Assembly: GCF_048128805.1 (NCBI RefSeq)
Contig: NC_136013.1
Coordinates: forward strand, 5,070,602 to 5,134,601
Direction of reading: 5' to 3'
Length of the DNA: 64,000 nucleotides
Source: Centroberyx gerrardi
Lineage: Eukaryota > Chordata > Actinopteri > Beryciformes > Berycidae
Positions 22,311 to 52,300 of this stretch are shown one piece after another. Within the stretch, counting starts at the first letter, position 1. Every line of letters begins with the position of its first letter. A program made the translations under genes and the position numbers. The notes under the pieces were generated by a model. It did no database searches. It had not been told where the DNA came from and saw nothing but the letters and a program-made list of their open reading frames with translations.

Positions 22311-25300
22311 TAAAAAAAAGGTTGAATTCACAATGATTAAGTCACTGAACTTGTGTTTCTTTTATTTTATCTTCATTTCAAAAGAGATATTTTTTCAAAA
22401 ACATGACTGGAAAATGCTATTTTATATGCACAAAAAAGAAAATGTTGCTGAAAGCTGAGGACTCGTTTGTTAAGAGTTGAGAGTTGTTTGTTAAGGGACG
22501 TCGTTCATCTCTGAGGCCTAAAACTGAACAAATGTGAAATGTCAAAATGTTGCAAAATTTTGGATTGTTCTCATGTTGATAATACTGTTCTGAAGGGAAG
22601 ATCGCAGAGAGTCTTTTGTTCGTGTGCCCTGCTGTTTTCAAGGTAGTGCACAATGTGATGTAGTGTGAGATCAACTTAATGCCACAATACATTATCGTGG
22701 AAATGTTTCTGGATTGAGTTTATATTGATAATAGTTAACTCTAAAGGGATTATCAAGAACTACTTTTCTTTCATCAGAGTGACCTACTATTCATATTACA
22801 CTGCATAACTCTGCCTATAGGCCTAACTTATGTATAAATGTTCAAATATGTTGTTTTTATTTGATTTTAACATAATGCATTTCAAAATGTATTATCAGTG
22901 TGACCATTATTCAAAAATGACTGTCATCCCCTGTTGCTTCTGCCTAAAGACTTTAAGGGAAATATCTGGGATGATCTGGATTGTACTTGAATTGATGTAA
23001 ATCTTATTATATGAATATGACCGTGTTCCATGTTGTATCTCAGATTTTCAGAGATTTTGGAAAATAAAAAACAATAAATATACTTTTATGACCGGCTGAA
23101 TTTTATTAAAGGATAAAACAACTAAGTTTGAGAATTGCACATGACATGTTTTATGGAACAACTCAAAACAAAGACTTTAATATGTGATACACTCAGATCC
23201 TGCCTCCATTTGACAAGGAATAGGAAAAAATAATGTTGTGGATTTTGATATCTCAGTGTGTTTTTTACCTCTTGGTGGTTCAAATGACCCTGATCCACTG
23301 AAAATATCATGAATAATCACCATATTTACAATATGTAAAAAATAAGTGTATAGACATTTCAGCAGTAAGGAGACCATAAAAATTGACCACAGTAATACAG
23401 GAACATACCTGCTGGAAAATTAATAAAACAAATACAGAGAAAATAAAAATAAAATGTACATGTTAAGTTTTTTTCAGTGAATATTTTCACCATCACTCTT
23501 TATTTATCATTTGTAACGATTTTATAAATTCTATCAGAAAAAATTAAGTTATGGTAATTAATTGAAAAAAATGTCCACAAAAGGAGCACACATCATACAT
23601 ATCACAGTATTTGGAGCTTTTTGTTGTTGTTGTTGTTGTTTATTGAACAATGTGCAATTAACAGGCAGGGCCAATGGTTAAACACAAAATTAAGTAGGCT
23701 AAACAATCTGTGAAAATCACAATACAATAAAAGTGAAAAAATGAAAAAAACGTTATTAAGGAGATCACAATCACCGTATTTGGATATTTCCAATTTATTT
23801 TAATCGATGCATTGTCACAAATTGCATCAAAGGGACGGGACTCCTATGTCTTTCCTTAGCTTAAACATTTATCAATACAGATCCAACTCTCTTCAGGAGC
23901 ATCAAGTTTTTTATGTTTTATATCATCTTATTATTATTTTATATTATATGAGCATAGCCAGGAATCACATAACTCAGTGAATTAGTCTGGTGTACCACTT
24001 TAAACGTGCAACGGAAAATAATAAAACACATTTCAGATTATAGACCATAAACTGTAAAATAAGAGTTATAGACCCTTTGTTTCTAGTGGGTACTACCTCT
24101 GGTGTTATGAACAGTGAGGTTCTTGAACGCAGCTCAGGTCAAAGTTCAACCTGGGGGCAAGGATGTACTGCTAAGTTAGCTTCAACGGTGGATGAGAAAA
24201 TGCAGTAGTTACACACATTTGGATATTATGAAGGTAGCCAGACAGTAATGTCTTAATATTTACAAAACATTAGCAAATGTTGTGTTATGTTCCCTCACGT
24301 TTTCGTTAAGTCATTACATTGGTGTTGTTACGGTCGTTAGTAACGTTGGCTAGCAGGCTGAGCTGTTAGCTTGCTAACTTGCTTTAGCTTTTACCTAACA
24401 GTTAGAGTCAACGGTGAATCTATTAGTAATCGTTTCTAATTTATCAGCAGTTCATGATTCATGAAGCTGGATGGTCTGCTGATTTTCCGATTGCTGTTTA
24501 AGTAAATTGAGAGACACGTCTGCATTGTGTAACAACAGCTAACTGTATAGTTAGCTACCGGCTATGCTAACAACAAACAGGATGCAAGGACCTGTTTTGC
24601 TAGCTAAGTAGTCATGTGGTAACTATAATAGTCTCGACGTAAGTAAGACGTTGTTGTAGCCACTAACTAGATGTGTGCAAGTTAACGTTGGTGCTGACAC
24701 ACTCTTGCACCAAGTAGCTAACCATTCATTGTTTTTAGCAGAACTTTTTTTGGCAGACATGCTGGTTTTGATTGTTGTCCCTTGTTGCTCCTGCAGAATT
24801 AATTGAAGGCCAGTGTTTAACTTAGGCCTAGTGTTATATTGTGTGGTGATTCTGCACACTAACTCGCCCAACAAATGCAAACTGGCAGGGGTTTATTTAG
24901 TTTACGAGACGTGCAGAAGAAAGTTCCCGTGTTGATGAAACATTTTCTAAGTTAGACCAATATCAAGCATCTCTCCCTCCCCCACCCGTCTCCAAACATT
25001 CTTGCCATAGGTACAATTGTAGGTAACATCACTATTAACTCAGTTAACTGAGACAGTTTCACTGTGCAGCCTGCTGCCCCCTAGAGATTCACTGGGTGTG
25101 AGGGAATATGACCCCTGGATCATACTAATATTATAAATAACTGCCCTCTGGTAGCTTGGGAGTGAATAGAAATGATGATGGAGGTATTGTTAGGCATTTT
25201 ATAATGTCATAAACAGAATATAGGTCTAACCACTGATGATGATGGGATCTCCAGACCTTGTCCATGTCCCATATTAGACTTTGTCCTTATTCTATATTAA

Positions 25301-26738
25301 ACTTTGCTCTTTGACTAAATAACCACTCAATATTCACAGCAGGGCCTGGTAAGATGTTGGCTGTAGGGAGTTGATGGTCTCAGTTTGTCCATTTTGGATA
25401 ATAGGGTTAGGGTTATTTGGTACATGTCATCAACACCCAGGTCTGAGTAGAAAAAGCTGTCATTGGCCACTTTAATGGCACTATGTCTCTTTAGAGAGTA
25501 GTTCTCTCAGTGTAGATTACCATTCAATTCCCCAAACTTCATCAGACCATAACAACAACAGAGACAGGGGTGTAATGATATTTCCCTTTTTGTTTTTGTT
25601 GTGGTTTTGGTTCAGCATGGACCAAACTAGGGCTGGGCGATATGGACAAAATCATATATCACAATATTTTTGACCAAATACCTCGATATCGATATTGCGA
25701 CAATATTGTAGGGATGACTATTGGTGCTTTCACAAAATATTTACACAATGAGATTTTTCATAAATAATCATCAGTAATGTGGATATAATGACTAAGTGGG
25801 TAAAGGCAAATAATAGAACAGCTAGAACAGTCTGGTAAGTTCAGAAAATTACATCACTTTACTGTAATGCAGCCTTTAAAACCAGGAAAAGACAACACTT
25901 ATGCCATATCACGATATTACGATATCCAAAATCTAAGACGATATCTAGTCTCATATCACGATATCGATATAATATCGATATATTGCCCAGCCCTAGACCA
26001 AAGACATGAAGATGAAACGTGTTCTTTGTTTTGAAGTTCTGTCTGAACTCAGAACAAGAAGCTAACTTGCCACAGTGGCTGGTTCATCCCAAAATGCATA
26101 GCCACATTCACTGTTTCACCAACCAGGTAGATTTTAGAATAGAACAGAGCCTCAAAATGATCGTTGGCATCCAGCCAAAGTTGTTGTTGGAGTTGACAAA
26201 CTTACCAGCCACAGCTGAAATTAACCAGCATTTAGCTTGTGGATTTCCCACCCTGTTTGTGAATGTTGAACAAGTCCAGACACAGCCCTGGTGTTCCCAT
26301 GGCTCTGCCTTCTGGCTATGGAGTTGCTCTATCAGCAGGCTGTAATTAGACCAGAGTCCAGTTTGAAATCTGTGCTGGAATTTGGCTATGGCACCGAGGC
26401 ATGTTGTCGAAGAGCTAGGTGTGGGAGTTAAAGAAAATGAGCCCTCAGCCTGCTTCACAGTGTTGGTTTGGTGTGTCAAAGTCCTGCATTGCTGCCGAGA
26501 CGTCAACTACTAAGATGATAGCTGGCAGTCGTTCTGCATATCTGCACCATACATAGAATTAGTTGTGATATTCATGATGTCTCGCTAAGGTCGAACCATA
26601 GTACCATACTATTTATAATTCAGGACGGTATCGCAGAACTTTCTAGCTTGGTGCTTTGTAAGCTGTTAATGGTGTATACTTTTACTAAAGACATTCTCTC
26701 TGTTGACAGTAATGGGCTGATGTCCACCTGCCTTCAAA
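22311..26738. other. pacc1-znf106 intergenic region and znf106 upstream area
   Basis: No coding exon is recognised. A (TTG)n tract lies at 23620-23642. The stretch 24100-24620, with its clustered GCTAGC/GTTAGC words, may hold the znf106 promoter and first leader exon, but no TSS can be fixed. An AG acceptor at 26708-26709 just before the first znf106 codon implies that at least one untranslated leader exon lies upstream. An intact hAT MITE occupies 25628-25995. Confidence 0.45.
25628..25995. mobile_element. hAT-type MITE (GGGCTGGGCGATAT family)
   Basis: The 368-bp element starts TAGGGCTGGGCGATAT and ends ATATTGCCCAGCCCTA, forming near-perfect terminal inverted repeats. The flanks GACCAAAC (25620-25627) and GACCAAAG (25996-26003) agree at 7 of 8 positions, as expected for an aged hAT target-site duplication. 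There is no coding capacity. Confidence 0.9.
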
Positions 26739-42751
<16,013 letters not shown>

Positions 42752-43722
42752 GGCCGGAGGGAACGTTGTCTTCCCTCTCCTCCCCCGCCGCCCCGTCGCC
42801 TTCGCCCCCCTATTTAACCTCCCATATTGGGGGGGATCTTCCTTGGACCCGCTCAGCAGCGCTCACGTAGAGCCTGGCGAGCGGCGTCCGTCGACTCCAT
42901 CCATTATGTCCGGTGTTGGAATCCAACCATATTTACTAGTAACGAAAGGAGGGTTGTGCTGCTTGTTTTTTTTTTTACATTCTACAAACACACCTTCCTC
43001 TCTTTCTGTTTCTGTGACCATGCACACTACAGTTCCTCTTCTCACTGACCAAATAAGACAAAGAAATACAGGACTGTTCTTTTTTTTTTTAAAGTGAAGA
43101 AACTTGAGTGTTGCCGGTATCAGAGGGATTGCTATGCTTTCTGTTTCAACTGCCACAAAAAGCAATATTGCCTCCGTTTTCCAGATTGGTTGGCTACAAT
43201 ATGGCATGGGTTAAGAGATGTTTTTATCGTTGCTGTTACGAGTGCAGTTGTGATGTGTCATGTTGAGCAACTTTTAGTTTTTTAGCTTTTTTTTATTTTA
43301 TTTTTTTCGAAGTACAGTTGCCATTATTCGCTCAAGGTAGCCTTAAGTTTTGATACGTTCAGACAATAAAGTAACCTAACGAGTGACTGAAACCTTTTGG
43401 AGATTTCATGTAGTTTTCCAGGCCATATTTCAGTTCAACAGTGTGATATTTTAAGAGTTGAACGTTTTCAAGGAGTTTCATTGAAGTGAGAGATTTTTTG
43501 TTGGTTTGGTTTTTAAATGATAACCCATTTTCATTCTTTTTCAAAACCCTTTGCTAACACGCTTTTTTTTTATGTTGTTAGTGATTCGGGATAACATTTA
43601 TTTTTTTTGTGTTGCTCGTTGATATTAAGGCGTTGAGGGACTTTGGTGCAGTGTTGTGTGACTTGGTCTGAGATTGCCATTTGAGGATTTACTTTTGCTG
43701 TGACAGAGCACCAAGACACGGT

Positions 43723-43754
<32 letters not shown>

Positions 43755-44455
43755 CCCATATGAGAACATATGTTTATTCATGTGTGTGTGTGTGTGTGTT
43801 TTCTTCAACAGACAGATGGATTTAAGTAATCCTGTTTACCATGAATGAGTGTGTTGTACTACTGTTTTTAAAAAGAGAGGATTTCCTCCATGGAAAGTTT
43901 GGAATTATTTTCATATGTGGAGCGTCACGTCGGAGCCACGGGAGCTCTGTGTTTTTTTTCCACAGTTGAGGTTTTGTTTTTGATGAAGAGGCGTTTGTGT
44001 GGAGGTGCAGGAAGTTTAGAGGAGGTGTTTGAGGGAAGAGCTTGAAGGACAGAATTAGGATTCATCTCCCATGCCATGCCTCACCCCCCTTAAAACTCCT
44101 AGGTCAAAAGCAGAGATATACGTTGATAATGCTGTTTTTTTTTGTTGTTTTTTTTAACCAGTGTGAAAGGCCAATCGATGCTCTCTTTGGTGCAGTTGGT
44201 GTAGTGGCAGCTCTTGGTTGTGAACACTGTCGAGGGTTTGTCGTCACAGCCGCCGTCTTCCAAACCCTCCGGACGCGCCGCATCTGCCCGTTATTTAAGA
44301 CTGAGGAAAGCATGCAGTGTACCTCATACCTGGCATTCCTGAGTTTCTTCATCGTGTTTTTGAGTTATTACCAAAGTTGTGAACTTGTAACAGATATTTT
44401 TTAAGAAAATGCAATCTAAAAAGTGTTAAGGTAATAAAGATGCTGCAATGTTGTA
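42752..44455 (+). other. znf106: znf106 3' UTR
   Basis: The sequence after the TGA (42749-42751) has no further recognisable exon. AATAAA occurs at 43365-43370 and again at 44433-44438; the second lies shortly before an AT-rich stretch and is the better distal end. A (TG)n tract lies at 43723-43752, with a second one at about 43781-43799. Two polyadenylation forms are plausible. Confidence 0.6.
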
Positions 44456-44717
44456 CAACATTTTTCTGTGTCTTTCAGTTTTATGAGCTGTGTGTTGTTT
44501 TTTTAAAGTTATATATTAATTTCATATGAAGTATGTATTATCACAGGGTTCCCACACTCATCAAATCAAACATCAAATTTGAGGACTTTTCAATAACTTT
44601 AAAAGGTCTTGGTTGGTGAAATTCAAGGACTATAAATTGGCATGTTTTGGGGTAAGACATGACAGTCGAAATTAGACATCATAGAGGCCTCATTTATTAC
44701 TTTTAATCTTGTCAAGT

Positions 44718-45067
44718 CAATCGATTAATCGATTAGTTGTCAACTATTAAATTAATCGCCAACTATTTTGATAATTGATTAATCGGTTTGAGTAATTTTT
44801 TAAGAAAAATAAGTCAAAATTCTCTGATTCCAGCTTCTTAAATGTGAATATTTTCTGGTTTCTTTACTCCTCTATGACAGTAAACTGAATATCTTTGGGC
44901 TGTGGACAAAACAAGACATTTGAGGACGTCATCTTGGGCTTTGGGAAACACTGATCGAGATTTTTCACCATTTTCTGACATTTTATAGACCAAACAACTA
45001 ATCGATTAATCGAGAAAATAATCGACAGATTAATCGACAATGAAAATAATCGTTAGTTGCAGCCCTA
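44718..45067. mobile_element. hAT-type MITE, copy 2, 5'-truncated
   Basis: It is nearly identical to 1236-1600, in the same orientation, and ends at the same GTTGCAGCCCTA terminus. The first ~20 bp with the left terminal repeat are missing, so no target-site duplication can be defined. It lies in the gap between the convergent 3' ends of znf106 and capn3. Confidence 0.85.
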
Positions 45068-46609
45068 ATTGACACAAACATTCATTTTCCTCAGGATGTA
45101 AACTGTTGATCCTAGGATGAAGAGGGCCAGAGAGCTGAGGCATACTGATGAATTTGGATGCTATATTTAAATTAAAAATTCAAGTCCTTTTAAGGACATT
45201 CAGTCATTTTCAAAAATGTTTAAGGCATTATTTTATTTTTTTATCAAATCCACAAACTTTGAAGGATTTTAAGGCCCTGTGGGAACCCTGTTATCAGTCA
45301 GCAAGTCATTTTTTTAGCAGACAAAGCAGATAGCGGGACAAACCTCCACCACTAAACGCCAAAACTACTTGTAACGCAGTCAAACCAATAACTACACAAT
45401 GAATTTATTTGGTTAAAATGGTTAAAAATGCAGTACACTCATTTGACCAAAGCTTTAATAAGAAACCACAAAAAAGCTCCAACCCATTAGCCATATTCAC
45501 AACTCCATGTTAGAACCTCGAGCGTCTTGGTTGTTGTTGTTGTTGTTTTTTTGTTGTTGTTCTTGCAGCGGAGAGTCTTCTTGTTGTGTTCTTGGCAGGT
45601 CTCGAATCTCATCCATCCACATGCAGAGCTGAAAGACTGGCAGACTGTACAGTTGTCAAGAGTTATCTGTTTGGGGGGTGGGAGGTGGGAGGGGGGTTTG
45701 GGGAGGGGGAGAGGAAGGGGTGGGGGGGGGGTCCCGTTGGCTGGAGCCGGGATGAACAGAAGGCCTGAGTGTTAACACTGTTTCCCCACAGTTTACCAGT
45801 TCATCCATTGTCCACCAGAGAGCGCTATATTCGTTGGGACTAGTGTAGGAAGTTAGGGTTTGTTTTCAGAAATGTAACTTGGGGGGGGGGGGGGGGGTTG
45901 GGGTTGGGAGGAGTGTGTTAACAGCTAGAATGATCCTTTCCCACAATGCACCAGTTTATCCACTGTTCGCTGGACTGGTGCAGGAAGAGGGCCCTTACCA
46001 CTTCAGTTTGATTCATGTCAGAGATGGAAAAGATGATGAAAGGAGGAAAAGAGGAGGAGGAAGAGGTTACAGCAGATATTGAGAGAGATGAACAGTGAAT
46101 ACTACTGTACAGAAAAGGGTTCCTGGGAGAGAATCTGTGAGGTATTGTGACAGAAAAAGAGAGGTTGTGTGTGTTTTGATGCCTGAGAAAAGTGCGGTAC
46201 GTGTGTTATGGGAAGGGTGTTGTTAAAAAAAAAAATCAATCAAAACAAGGCTGATGACTCAAAGGAGACTGATATTTCAGCGATACTGGGAGGACGAGGG
46301 AAGGAAAGGAAATGTAAAGGGGCCTGAGACCTAGAAAGAGGAGAGGAAGAAGGAAGATATGTGGGGTGAGGAGGGAGGGAAGGGAAGTGGTAGCTGCTGT
46401 TGAGCGGGGCACATTTTCGTGTGGAAAGAGCTGCTGTTGGGACTGAGGGAGGGAGGGAGGGAGGGAGAGGAGAGGGGGGGGTGGAGGTGGAGGTGGAGGT
46501 GAGGTGGATGAGAGCTAACGGTGGTCGGGCACAGTGAATCATGAGGTAAAGGCTGGCAGTTCTGGTCCTCGTATGGAGTGGAGCTCACCTGGGAGAAGAT
46601 GGGCATTTT
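45068..46609. other. capn3 3' UTR / downstream region, purine-rich on the + strand
   Basis: The minus-strand continuation after the capn3 stop has no coding exon. TTTATT at 45404-45409 (AATAAA on the minus strand) is a candidate poly(A) signal. Within it are poly-G and G-rich tracts (45671-45740, 45879-45905) and a GGGA/GGTGGA tract (46448-46503). Confidence 0.45.
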
Positions 46610-49318
46610 CTAGGCGTACATGGTCAACTGGAGCCACTGAAGATGGGGAGAAGATGCACACGGACAGTTAGTTCAGTACGCTTGCTCCATGGCTATCTAT
46701 CCATCACAGGTTCTTTTACACAAGGTCTGGCTGCGGAATATAATATTTCAGCTGCCTTTCCATCCCGACGAGAAAATATTTCTGGGGGAAAAACGCTTCC
46801 AAAACTGTATATATTGGGGATGGGACGATATATTGAAATTCAGTACATCACAATGCAAAAATGTGACGATGCGTATCATGGGGCAGAAAAATGAATCGCG
46901 ATGTTAGCTATATTTAGTTCTGCTGTAGTAATGACAAATGAGACGGCCTGACCATCACAATTTCACAAGCGAAACTATATTATTGTCACTTTGTAATGAT
47001 GTTTTTAAATTGTTTACGTTCTAGCAAGCCAATGCCATCGCTAGAAAGATTTGTGGCTCAGAAATAAACATAATTCTGCAGTCAGACTTTGTTATCTCTA
47101 AACTTTTATTTATTACATCGTATCATGGTTGTATCAAATCGTGAACCTCATATCGCGTATCGTATCGTGAGATAAGCATATCGTCCCATCCCTAGTATAT
47201 ATGTATGGCTTTATTTTCAAAAGGACAGCTACAAATACAATGCCTGCCTATTGTGTTGTATCCTGTTATTTAGCTTGTTTAAAATAGGCTTTTCTTGCAC
47301 CAGGTTGGTGCATGTGCATGGTGGTTAGGTGCCTCCGTTCAGGCACACTGCAGCGGTACTGGATTTTGTCAGCTGGAAATCAAAGCAGCACCTTTGAACT
47401 ACTAGGTGGCTCCCCAGACCGGCCTGCAGATCTGCTGCCCACAGAAATGAATGTGTGTCTGTACCGTATGTGTCTGGTTTGGGAAAATACCCAACAATAT
47501 CTAGACTGAGGGCGCTGCACGCCTTGACGCCGCCCTGTGATGTGGAGCGAGGACAGCTCACAGCTCTTACCTCCAGGACGCTGAGTCTGATCATACCGTC
47601 TCCATCCTGATCGAAGGCCTGGAACGCTCCTGCAAAGAAACACAACGTCACACTGCAGCTGTGCTCGACTCAACTCAACTCAACTCAACTGTGGGCCGCC
47701 TCATCTAAGATGTTGTTATTATTATTTTTATTAAATTATAACAGGTGTTTCATTGCCAAACCTATTTAAACTGCATTAGACTGAACTGGTCTGGTATTCC
47801 ATCCACCAGGAAGCATTCTGCACTGATTTAAAGCTACACTAGGCAACTTTGCATATTGGCAGCTCCAAATGGCAAATGGCTTTATATCAAAGGAAACCAA
47901 AGGGATGAGAGAAGAGAAGATCTAACGTTGGTGAGTCCAGCTGTCTCTGGACGGAGCGCCGCTCACTGCTGACTAGGAGACAGATTGGATTTCACTCTGA
48001 AGTTTCGGGTAGAGAAGAGAAGATTTCCCACCAGTGTCCCTACCCAACACCAGAATTTAATTTGGGCAAATAGGTCGAATATACAGGGTCTCAGTTAGTG
48101 AGGATAGGATGCTTTTCCCTGTTGCAGTCCCACTTTGTGATTTAGACTGATAAGACTGGAGTACTTTTACATAAAAGTCTTGCCTCGTGTAGCTTTAATT
48201 GTCAAATCAGTTTAAAGTGTAATGGGCTTGACTGGTCTAGTAGTTCATCCAACATCAAGGCTAGGAACTCAGAAAAAGGCAGACGACACCAATTTAAAAT
48301 GAACCAACTATTCTATCTTGTGTGTTTGTACCAGAGGTCTTTAACTCTTCAACATGTGGGACAGCCCACCTGAAATACTGATGCCAGGCTGGGAAGGTTA
48401 CTTTCAAAATGTAATCTATTACAGGTTACTGATTACCTGCTCTAAATTGTAATACACTGGATTTCTCCAACTCAAATCTGACCATTTATTAGTTTGTGGT
48501 AGTGTGGTTCCTGGTCACAGACTTACTGAACATGGCTTCGAGCCGCACCAGACAGCTGATGAAGCTGTCAAAGTCGATGTTCATGTTCTCGTTTGCGTAG
48601 CGCATGGTGATGATGTCATACAGCTGGTTGTTGAGACGGAAGCCTGAGCGGGACACAAGACACATGACTGTACAGTGACAAGAACAGTTAGAGGATCAAT
48701 TCAGGTCATCTGCAGCACAGACTGTGAATGATTCCTACTGTTTACTGTTGACTATTCAATGGTCAAAAATATTGGTATCGGCCATCAAAAACCCTTATCA
48801 GTCGAACCCTATTAGAGATATTAAATGATTTAATTTTGATTTGAAAAATGGATTTATAGCATTTTGGAAAGGTCTTCTTCAAGTATTGTAAACATATAAT
48901 AAACACCCTAAGAATTTGGCGTTTTCATGTAGATGTTATTACCTGCATCGTTGACAGCGTTCCTCATCTCGTAACTGTTGATGCTACCGGACTGGTCTGA
49001 GTTATAGTGCTTAAAGATTCCCTGGAAGAGAGCAAGTGTGAATTCAATGCACACAGAAAAATATAACACTCAGCTGAAGCCTTCAGAGGGAGAACGCTGA
49101 AAGTAAGTCTTAAATTTACTGATGGTAGCTGGTTCAACTGCTCATCGTTTAAAGACCGTAAATTTGATTGTGATTTACACTCTAGGCTGAATGCACATCT
49201 GCGAATATATATCTCAAAATGGAATAAGATGTAGTTATCCTTTTGAGGCTTTGATTGTGATTTGAAAACAGGACATCAATGAGAGTGAGAGTGAGAAAGA
49301 GAGAGGGAAATGTGTGAT

Positions 49319-49352
<34 letters not shown>

Positions 49353-52300
49353 AAGCCGCATTCACACCTGCCACTGTTTGATCTTGTTCCACAGATGTCT
49401 GAACTCCTGCAGATTGAGTCTACCTGTCCCATCCATCTGAACAGAGGCAGTTAAGACCAAAACTCATGGGAACAAGTCCAAGTCAACTCAAAGTCAAACT
49501 GCTTCGATTCTTAAGTACTTCTGTGTGTGCTTAAATGTTATATTTCACTTAAGAGTAACATTTACTGTGCAATTCTTTTGGTATAACCTTTATAGAGTTC
49601 AGCACTTATATACATCATTTGGAGCAGTCAACCACCAACATTGGCTTTGGGAATCGTACCTCTAACACATACATTTAAAATAAAAGATGCATATTTTTTC
49701 TGTGCTCTGCATTGTTTTTCAACAGCCAAGTTCGCCTGTTTGCAATTATCAATAAAGAGACTTGGGAGGAAAAAACAGCCATTTACACACTCCGGGTAAC
49801 ACATACGATTAGATGTCAAAACCACACCGGCGTGTAAGTGTATTGAAAAATATTACAAGCCAAAGTGAAATATGACTTGCTAAATGGGGTGAAACAAGGT
49901 CTAGGGCAAGTGAAAGTCCATCATAGACCCTGCCGTGGGTCTGGGCAGGTTGTGCTTCCTACAGACAACACAGCCGGCCCGATGCACTCGATACAAAGGA
50001 TACGTCCATCAGAGCAATCATGCTCCTGCAACTCTCCAGGCTGAAGCCCTCTGTGTTCAGGTCCTTATCTGCAGGAGGAGCACAAACAGAGAGAGAGGTG
50101 TAAGAGATTTATGTTTCCGAAATAAGGTTTTTACTGCCCTATAGCCCAAAATGACCATAACATATCTGCAGGAGGGTTGTTGATCAATACCAGTGACTCG
50201 ATTACTTGGCCAGGTGCCGAGATTTCAGGCTTTCAAAACTCACTTTCCAGCCCGTAAGTTTCAAGATGCTCCCAGTTCTCCTCCTAATATATTTGCATTT
50301 TCAGAGCCAGAGATTTGTGAAGGAGGAGACTAGTTCTATTAATGTTGTTGCAATTCCTAATGTTCAAAGATTCAAGTTCACTTCATAGATTACTTTATGC
50401 CCCTTTAACGAGTAACTGCACATGCACACACGGTGAAAGACATCAGTCATGTTCAAAGTCCTGATATTATGTCATGTGCACATGTAACTAATCTTCTAGA
50501 TTTAGAGATATTTACTGCTTGTTGCTCCCTCTAGTGGTTTAAATCTCCCTTTAGTGTTTGATGTAGTTGAGTACTTTCTTTACAAGGTGATATCATAGAC
50601 ATTGAAATTACTGCTCTGCTCTAGTTTCTCCCTCCTCCCCTTGCCCAAACTGCACTGCTACATCTTTTAAAATGGCGGAGAACAGCTCAAACCGAGGCCG
50701 GTATCACATGTGAAACCGCTGAGTGTTAATGTGGTGATGAAAAACTGTTCAGCGCAGGACTGGACTCACGTTTGGAGACCACTCTGTTGAGGACATTCTT
50801 CAGTTCGTTGGCTGTGATTTCCATTTCCTGTGAGAGAGACAGAGGGGAGAAGGGAAGAGTAGAGGAAGAGAGAGGAAGACAGCAATTCAAACTAATTGAA
50901 ACTGAACACATATCCTTCCAAGACACACACATACACACGGCCCTTTACTATTATTATAAGATACTATTTCCTCAGCGGGAGTAATAGCTAAAGGTCATAC
51001 AGCCGTAAGTTGAAAGCTGTAAAGATACAATAAACGTCTACAGTCACAACTTTGTATTGTCCAGTATTTAATGGGGGGATGAAATCAGTTCAGACTCTCA
51101 ATTCACAATAATGAAATCACCAAGGCTCCCCATCTAAATTGACTACTTTCAACTTTTAAAAATGAGTTAAAAGCAATATTTGATAAGAAATGCTCATTTC
51201 AAGTGGAATCTCATCCCATTCTTCTTTTTTTTAAGATTATCTTTTGCCATTTTTTTTTGCCTTTATTAGACAGATGAAAGTGGAGAGAGACAGGGGAGAC
51301 TGGGAGAGAGAGGCGGATGACATGCGACAAAGGTCCTGGGCCGGATTTGAACCCAGGGTGTCGCAGTTACACGGTATGCTGTATGCTCTATGGTATGACA
51401 AAAGGCTTTAAGCACACTGAGCCACCGGGACGCTCCTCATCCCACTCTTCTTGAACTTTACTCCCACCCTCCACCGCGACAGCATGAAAGCACCTATGAT
51501 TTACAGACACGTATTCAGAACGACATGCCCACCCAACCCCTCCCAGAACTATAACATCCCCAGCGCCCCCCCCCCCCCCCCCCCCACCCTCCGCCCCCCC
51601 GTCCTGCCTGTACTCACCTCCCCGGCTATCTCCTGAAAGATCGTCCGGAACTGCTGGTCCTCCTCGCTCTCTTCCCCCGCCGAGGCTGGAGCCGGCTGAG
51701 GCAGCACGCGACCACAGAGCAGGAGGAGAAGAAGAAAAAGAGGAAGAAGATGTGATCAGCTCCTTTTTGCACCCATACCTTCTGCATCGTTATGAATAAT
51801 GTTTGCCTCATTATGTATTATTGTGAATATTGTCTATATTATTTTGCATTATTATTAATAATATTTGGGAACTATAGTTGCCGTGCACACTTTTCCACCA
51901 AAATCCATTTGGTTTTTTTTATTGAAGGAATAGCATCAATAAATGTTTGACACTGATGGTAGTGACTTGGTTGGCTACAACACCAGTTAGGATTATGATA
52001 CAAAACAATGCTGCGCTCTTTTCTAAGCCCTTTAGATGATGTGTTGGTTAGAGGATATACTGTATTTGCAGAAGGTGATCTGTAATGCTTATCAGTTTGG
52101 ATTAAATCAATACAGTAAAGGCCAGAGCAATTGATTAGAAAGAGCTTGGCCAGGCTGTTGTAGCCCCTTTTCTAGGAATGTTGCCTGAAGATGATAGGTA
52201 ATATATTATGGCTAATTAGTATCATACATATCATAACTATTACAGCTAATAAATGCCCCTCATAAACATCTTAAGATTTTCTAAAGATATTCCCAACAAT

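Noticed and set aside
44042-44404. 120-aa ORF after znf106
   Set aside because: It lies in the 3' UTR, crosses T-runs, has no homology I recognise and no splice sites.
51235-51437. Possible tRNA gene on the minus strand
   Set aside because: A- and B-box-like words are present, but no acceptor stem closes and an A-rich tail follows, so it is a SINE.
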